Part shown: positions 60,060 through 64,000 of the stretch, piece by piece
How positions within the stretch are numbered: the stretch's first letter is position 1
Layout of the letters: each line of letters begins with the position of its first letter
Assembly (NCBI RefSeq): GCF_009741445.1
Contig: NZ_CP046507.1
Coordinates: 4,836,001-4,900,000, forward strand
Direction: 5' to 3'
Source: Mycobacterium avium subsp. avium
Lineage (GTDB): Bacteria > Actinomycetota > Actinomycetes > Mycobacteriales > Mycobacteriaceae
Length of the DNA: 64,000 bases
Position numbers and translations under genes: made by a program
Notes under the pieces: generated by a model
What the model was told of the DNA's origin: nothing
Seen by the model: only the letters and a program-made list of their open reading frames with translations
Database searches by the model: none

Positions 60060-61064
60060 ATGACCGGGCCGCAAGGTAACGGAAATTCGAGCAGCAACAA
60101 GGCGGCGCGTCCGACCACCGCCGACGTGGCCCGGCTGGCCGGCGTGTCGACCGCCACCGTCAGTTACGTGCTGAACAACGCGCGGGGCCGCCGCATCTCG
60201 CCCGACACCCGCGACGCGGTGTACCGGGCCGCCAAACTGCTCGGCTACCGGCCCAACCTCGCCGCCCGCAACCTCGCGCGCGGCAAGAGCGGCGTGGTGC
60301 TCTACGTGGTCCCGCACGTGGCCGTGGGCGAGATGCCGATGCAGGCCGGCAGTCGCATGACCACCGCCCTGGCCCGCGAGGGTCTGCTGCAGGTGCAGGT
60401 TTTCGAGACCGACGACGACCAGCACGTGGTCGACGCCATCGCCAACCTGGACCCCGTCGCGGTCACCAGCCTGTTCCCCCTGAGCGCCGCGGCCCGCCGG
60501 GCGGTGACCGAAGCCGGCATCCCGCACATCGAGATCGGCACCCTGCCCGCGCTCAACGACCCGCACCTGTCGGTCGGCGAGATGCGGATTGCGCACCTCG
60601 TCGAGCGAGGGCATCGACGAATCGCGTTCGCCTACACCGGGATTGCCCGCTGGCGGGCGTTGGGCGACTACTGGTTCGAAGGCGTATCGCGGGCGGCGCG
60701 GTTGCGCGGCCTGCCGCCGGTGCGCGCCGACGAGGTCACCCTGGACACCGCCGCGTCGGTGGTCAGCGCCTGGGTGCGCGACGGGGTGACCGCCGTGTGC
60801 GCCCAAAGCGACGAGATCGCCTGCCTCGTCCTGTACGGCATCCATCAGGCGGGGCTGCGCTGCCCGGGCGACCTGGCGGTGATGGGCGTCGACGCCAGCC
60901 CGATGGGCATGGTCAGCACGCCGCCGTTGACCACCGTGCAATTCGATCCCTGCGCGGTGGCCGACGCGGCGCTGGCGGCGGTCTTCGAGCGGCTGGGGCA
61001 TGCCGCCCCGCCCTCGCCCGAGCTGACCGACATCGCGCGTCTGGTGGTGCGATCGTCGACCTGA
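60060..61064 (+). CDS. LacI-family transcriptional regulator
   Basis: 334 residues. HTH and hinge: TTADVARLAGVSTATVSYVLNNARGRRISPDTRDAVYRAAKLLGYRPNLAARNLARGKSG. A periplasmic-binding-like effector domain follows with LVERGHRRIAFAYTG and GVDASPMGMVSTPPLTTVQFDP. ATG 60060. Divergent from the amidohydrolase operon and convergent, by 3 bp, with the second DUF35/thiolase operon, so it sits between two related gene sets. The effector is likely an acyl-CoA or acid intermediate, not a sugar; this is inference. Confidence 0.9.
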   Translation: MTGPQGNGNSSSNKAARPTTADVARLAGVSTATVSYVLNNARGRRISPDTRDAVYRAAKLLGYRPNLAARNLARGKSGVVLYVVPHVAVGEMPMQAGSRMTTALAREGLLQVQVFETDDDQHVVDAIANLDPVAVTSLFPLSAAARRAVTEAGIPHIEIGTLPALNDPHLSVGEMRIAHLVERGHRRIAFAYTGIARWRALGDYWFEGVSRAARLRGLPPVRADEVTLDTAASVVSAWVRDGVTAVCAQSDEIACLVLYGIHQAGLRCPGDLAVMGVDASPMGMVSTPPLTTVQFDPCAVADAALAAVFERLGHAAPPSPELTDIARLVVRSST

Positions 61065-61067
61065 AGC

Positions 61068-61481
61068 TCAGTCCGCGGGCTGGTAGCGCAGCAGCGTGAC
61101 GTCGTGCTCGGGGTAGTCGCAAAACACCGGCTGCACCCGCATCCCGACCCGCAGCTGGGCCGGGTCAACGTTCACCATTTCGGTGGAAAACCTTGGGCCC
61201 TCGTCCCATTCGACGATGGCCAGCAGCTGCGGCACCGCGTCGGCGAAGTGCGGGCTGACCGGCCGGTGGGCCACCGTGTAGGAGTACAGCGTCCCCATCC
61301 CGGAGATCTCCCGCCATTCCAGGTCGTCGGCCAGGGTGCGGGGCGCGCGCACCCGCGGGTAGAACACGTAGGACTGCAGCGACGGCGAGTACTGGATGAC
61401 GATGCGATGCTGCGCCAGCGCATCCCAAAACGGCGCGGTGGTGGGCGTTTTGACGGGCATCGGCCGCTCGAAGGTGGTCAT
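61068..61481 (-). CDS. DUF35 OB-fold protein lacking the zinc ribbon cysteines
   Basis: 137 residues. The OB-fold is clear (GTLYSYTVAHRPVSPHFADAVPQLLAIVEWDEG, VGMRVQPVF). The ribbon region reads YSPSLQSYVFYPRVRAPR, with none of the four cysteines present in the 54197 homologue, so it is a metal-free version, as seen in some aldolase subunits. ATG 61481 lies five bases after the thiolase stop, so they form a pair. Confidence 0.87.
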   Translation of the reverse strand: MTTFERPMPVKTPTTAPFWDALAQHRIVIQYSPSLQSYVFYPRVRAPRTLADDLEWREISGMGTLYSYTVAHRPVSPHFADAVPQLLAIVEWDEGPRFSTEMVNVDPAQLRVGMRVQPVFCDYPEHDVTLLRYQPAD

Positions 61482-61486
61482 TGCGA

Positions 61487-62695
61487 TCAGTCTCCCTCGA
61501 GGATGAGTGTGGTCTGCTCGGACAGGATCCCCCCGTTGCCGGACACGAAGGCCCGGTTGCAGTCGGGGACCTGCGCCGCGCCGGCGCGGCCCATGATCTG
61601 GCGGGTGGCGTCGCAGACGTGGTGCATGCCGCCGGCCAAACCCGCTTGGCCGAAACCCAATTGGCCGCCGGCGGTGTTGAGTGGAAAGTCGCCGCGGAAG
61701 GTGAGGTCATGGTCGGCGACGAACTCCATGCCCCTGCCCTTCTCGCAGAAGCCGGCGTCTTCCAGCGACAGCAGCACCGTGATGGTGTAGCAGTCGTAGA
61801 TCGACACCACGTCCATCTGGGCACGGCTCAGGCCGGTCATGGCGAACGCGGTGTCGGCGGCCGCGGCGATCGGGGTGCGCAGCAGGTCCTCGGCGTAGGT
61901 CGGGGTCTTGAACGGCACGTGTTCGCCGAATCCCTTGACCCACACCGGGCGATGATGCGCCCGCTTGGCCAGGTCCGCGTTGGCGACCACGACGGCGGCC
62001 CCGCCGACACAGGGCATGACGATCTCGAGCATGTGTAGCGGGTCGGCGATGACCGGGCTGGCCAGCACGTCCTCGACGGTCAGCGGCGTGTCCCGCCAGA
62101 TCGCCCCGTCGGTGTGGTTGGCATTGACCCGCTGGTCGACGACGATCTTGGCCATCGCCCGCTCGTCGTAGCCGTAGACCGCGGCGTAGCGCTGGGCCAC
62201 CTGGCCGTACGGGCCGTTCTGGCCGAGGTTGCCGTACGGGATCTCGAATTCGGCTTGTGGAGAACCGTATTGGTTGCTCGACGAGCCGAAGAACATCGCG
62301 TCGACCATCGGCCGGGGTTTCTTCTTCGACGACGGCGTGATGTAGCGGGCGGGCAGTGCGCACAGCACGGCGTCGCAGATGCCGAGCTCGATCGCGGCGG
62401 CCGCGCGCCACACCATGGCCGCGGCGCTGGCCCCGCCCAGGTCGACGTGCTCGGCGAATCGTGCGCCCACGCCCAGGTATTCGGCGATGGTGGAGGGCAC
62501 GAAGATCTCGGACTCGGCCAGGTGCGAGGCGACGATCCCGTTGACCACCTCGCCGGGCAGCCCGGCGTCCTGCAGTGCCGCCGCGCCCAGCTCGGCCCAC
62601 TGCTCCAGCACGAACGGCGCCGGCGAGGCCTTGCTGAGCCGCTCCGGCGGCAGCTCCACATATCCGACGATCGCGGCTTCCCCGCGTAATCCCAT
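61487..62695 (-). CDS. thiolase-fold lipid-transfer/aldolase-like protein (Ltp type)
   Basis: 402 residues. The nucleophilic Cys position reads LGGASAAAMV and the second Cys loop reads VSGNGGIL, so both thiolase cysteines are missing; SIYDCYTITVLLSLED and NTAGGQLGFGQAGLAGG remain. This fits the Ltp2-like aldolase class. ATG 62695. Operon: tandem FadE, this gene, DUF35. Only modestly similar to the 54625 protein, so probably a distinct substrate or step. Confidence 0.87.
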   Translation of the reverse strand: MGLRGEAAIVGYVELPPERLSKASPAPFVLEQWAELGAAALQDAGLPGEVVNGIVASHLAESEIFVPSTIAEYLGVGARFAEHVDLGGASAAAMVWRAAAAIELGICDAVLCALPARYITPSSKKKPRPMVDAMFFGSSSNQYGSPQAEFEIPYGNLGQNGPYGQVAQRYAAVYGYDERAMAKIVVDQRVNANHTDGAIWRDTPLTVEDVLASPVIADPLHMLEIVMPCVGGAAVVVANADLAKRAHHRPVWVKGFGEHVPFKTPTYAEDLLRTPIAAAADTAFAMTGLSRAQMDVVSIYDCYTITVLLSLEDAGFCEKGRGMEFVADHDLTFRGDFPLNTAGGQLGFGQAGLAGGMHHVCDATRQIMGRAGAAQVPDCNRAFVSGNGGILSEQTTLILEGD

Positions 62696-62704
62696 GTGCG
62701 CAAC

Positions 62705-64000
62705 CTACTTTCGGGGTAGTCCGAGGATCATCTGCGCGATGATGTTGAGCTGGATCTCGCGGGTGCCCCCGCCGATCAGTTCGGCGGGCAGATGCAGATA
62801 CGGCTCGACGACGGCGGGGTCGGAGTCGGCGGCCATCGCCAGTCGCCCGGTCAGCTGCAGCGTGGCCTCGAATGTCCGTCGCAGCAGCACATTCATCGCC
62901 ACCTTGGCGATGCTGGACGCCGGCCCGGACGCCTGGCCGTCGAGCAGCCGGATGGTCTCGCGCACTCCCAGCGCCTTGATCGCGTTGGTGTAGGCGTCCA
63001 GCCTGCCGAGCTCGCGCAGCGCGTCGTCGCGGTCCGGCCCCGGTTGGGCCGCCAGCCGGCGCAGTGCGGCCGCGCGGTCGAACTTGACGTAACCGCTGAT
63101 GGCCGAGCGTTCTTCGGCCATGGTGGCGATTGCGAGGTTCCAGCCCCCGGTCGGTTCGCCCAGCAGCATGTCGTCGGGCACGAAGACGTCGGTGAGGAAC
63201 ACCTCGTTGAAATGCGCGTCACCGGTGGCGGTTTTGATCGGCTGGACCTCGATCCCGGCGGAGCGCATGTCGACGACGAAATAGCCGATGCCGCGGTGCT
63301 TGCCGGCCTGCGGGTCGGTGCGTGCCAGCAGGGCGCCGTAGTCGGCTCGGTGGGCGGCCGACGTCCAGATCTTGTGGCCGTTGATGGTCCAGCCGCCGTC
63401 GACCTTGGTGGCCCGGGTGGACAGCGCGGCCAGGTCCGAGCCGGCGCCGGGTTCGCTGAACAGCTGGCACCACGCGATCTCGCCGCGCAGCGTCGGCGGT
63501 ATCAGCTTCTCCTGCAGGTCTTTCGGCGCGGCGCGGATCACCGAGGGCAGGATCCATTCGGCGATGCCCAGCGATGGCCGAACCAGCGCGGGCCGCTTGG
63601 CGAACTCGTCGTCGATGATGAGCTGGCGCAGCGGGCCGGCGTCCAGACCCCAGGGCTTGGGCCAGTGCGGCGCGATCAGGCCGGCATCGGAGATCAGCGT
63701 GCGCTGCGGCCCCGTCTCGAATTCCGGGTAGTCACCCTGGCGGCCGGGCTGGTCATTGCGCAATTCCAATGCGGCATCGAGGGTTTCGGCTACCTTGGCG
63801 CGAAACTCCGATTCCGCGTCGCCCAGGTTGACCGCCATGTCGCGCTGCCGGGTGCAGGTCAGCTCGCCGAGCCGGCGGGTCCAGCGGTTGGCCGGCCCGA
63901 TCGAGGCGGCCAGGCTGATGGCGCGCCGCCAGTACAGATGCAGGTCGTGTTCCCAGGTGAAGCCGATGGCGCCGAACATCGTCAACGCGTCGAGCACCAG
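62705..64000 (-). CDS. two-domain acyl-CoA dehydrogenase (FadE6-like), N-terminus outside window
   Basis: The visible 431 codons contain the last ~50 residues of one acyl-CoA dehydrogenase domain (MLDALTMFGAIGFTWEHDLHLYWRRA, the usual C-terminal end motif). A complete second domain then begins near DAESEFRAKVAETLD, with CQLFSEPGAGSDLAAL, INGHKIWTSAAHRADY and the end LIGGGTREIQLNIIAQMILGLPRK. Some mycobacterial FadE proteins, FadE6 as I recall at about 730 residues, are such fusions and correspond to the heteromeric dehydrogenases of steroid degradation. FAD enzyme introducing a 2,3-double bond before hydration and aldol cleavage. The 5' part lies beyond position 64000. Confidence 0.88.
   Translation of the reverse strand: MVLDALTMFGAIGFTWEHDLHLYWRRAISLAASIGPANRWTRRLGELTCTRQRDMAVNLGDAESEFRAKVAETLDAALELRNDQPGRQGDYPEFETGPQRTLISDAGLIAPHWPKPWGLDAGPLRQLIIDDEFAKRPALVRPSLGIAEWILPSVIRAAPKDLQEKLIPPTLRGEIAWCQLFSEPGAGSDLAALSTRATKVDGGWTINGHKIWTSAAHRADYGALLARTDPQAGKHRGIGYFVVDMRSAGIEVQPIKTATGDAHFNEVFLTDVFVPDDMLLGEPTGGWNLAIATMAEERSAISGYVKFDRAAALRRLAAQPGPDRDDALRELGRLDAYTNAIKALGVRETIRLLDGQASGPASSIAKVAMNVLLRRTFEATLQLTGRLAMAADSDPAVVEPYLHLPAELIGGGTREIQLNIIAQMILGLPRK

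Noticed and set aside
1..64000. CRISPR arrays, insertion sequences, integrases or phage genes
   Set aside because: No regularly spaced repeats, transposase motifs or terminal inverted repeats around coding units were seen.

Overview
The window is high-GC actinobacterial DNA (G/C-rich third codon positions, many GTG starts, ATGA/GTGA stop-start overlaps) from a slow-growing Mycobacterium, most likely of the M. avium complex type. The best taxonomic anchor is a 1611-residue P-type ATPase at 12578-17413 that I recognise as CtpI. A small conserved-looking ORF sits upstream of it, as I remember for the M. tuberculosis ctpI locus. Mycofactocin-type oxidoreductases, a cutinase, a LipJ-like hydrolase-cyclase and FadD/FadE enzymes fit this. 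I see no rRNA, tRNA, CRISPR, phage or insertion sequence.

Layout. (1) 1-9690 is a catabolic island. A leftward operon (SDR, Rieske oxygenase, Baeyer-Villiger monooxygenase with an internal frameshift, SDR) diverges from a rightward operon (double-length SMP-30-like propeller, GntR regulator, acyl-CoA synthetase, SDR). The shared control region holds a perfect 16-bp palindrome. The logic is oxygenation, ring-ester formation, lactone opening and CoA activation of an unknown cyclic substrate. (2) 9699-11879: NDMA-type alcohol dehydrogenase, an SRPBCC protein and an NTF2-like protein. (3) 11914-17413: small ORF and ctpI. (4) 17420-20878: FadD-type ligase with a reductase-like SDR, then a secreted cutinase. 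(5) 20894-24285: a split carboxylate-reductase-like pair (aldehyde dehydrogenase/acyl reductase plus adenylating enzyme, reminiscent of EhpG/EhpF) and an SDR. (6) 24437-26095: MpaB-like oxygenase divergent from a TetR regulator, with a strong operator between. (7) 26137-31425: hydrolase-adenylyl cyclase fusion, two methyltransferases, SRPBCC, a small ORF, SDR, DUF2127 membrane protein. (8) 31479-34741: IclR regulator divergent from an ADH/NTF2/SDR operon. (9) 34978-43426: cation exchanger, SDR, second Baeyer-Villiger monooxygenase, PPOX-like protein, SRPBCC, mycofactocin-type SDR, and a translationally coupled copper chaperone and copper ATPase. (10) 43562-51884: export- and surface-linked hydrolases (membrane esterase, Tat deacetylase, lipoprotein esterase, secreted lipase) interleaved with MarR/TetR regulators, several with textbook palindromic operators. 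(11) 51971-64000: acyl-CoA ligase, then a large CoA-thioester catabolic block. That block holds PadR, two thiolase-fold/DUF35 aldolase-like pairs, a tandem CaiB-type CoA-transferase, an amidohydrolase, a LacI regulator and a tandem acyl-CoA dehydrogenase running off the window.

As a whole the window is accessory lipid/xenobiotic metabolism. It has ten SDRs, two Baeyer-Villiger enzymes, four adenylating ligases and nine local regulators, most sitting next to a divergent target with a visible inverted repeat. The most interesting groups are the oxygenase/lactonase island at the left end, the EhpF/EhpG-like pair, and the double aldolase/tandem-CaiB cluster at the right end. Family assignments come from reading translated sequence and remembered motifs; no database search was possible.
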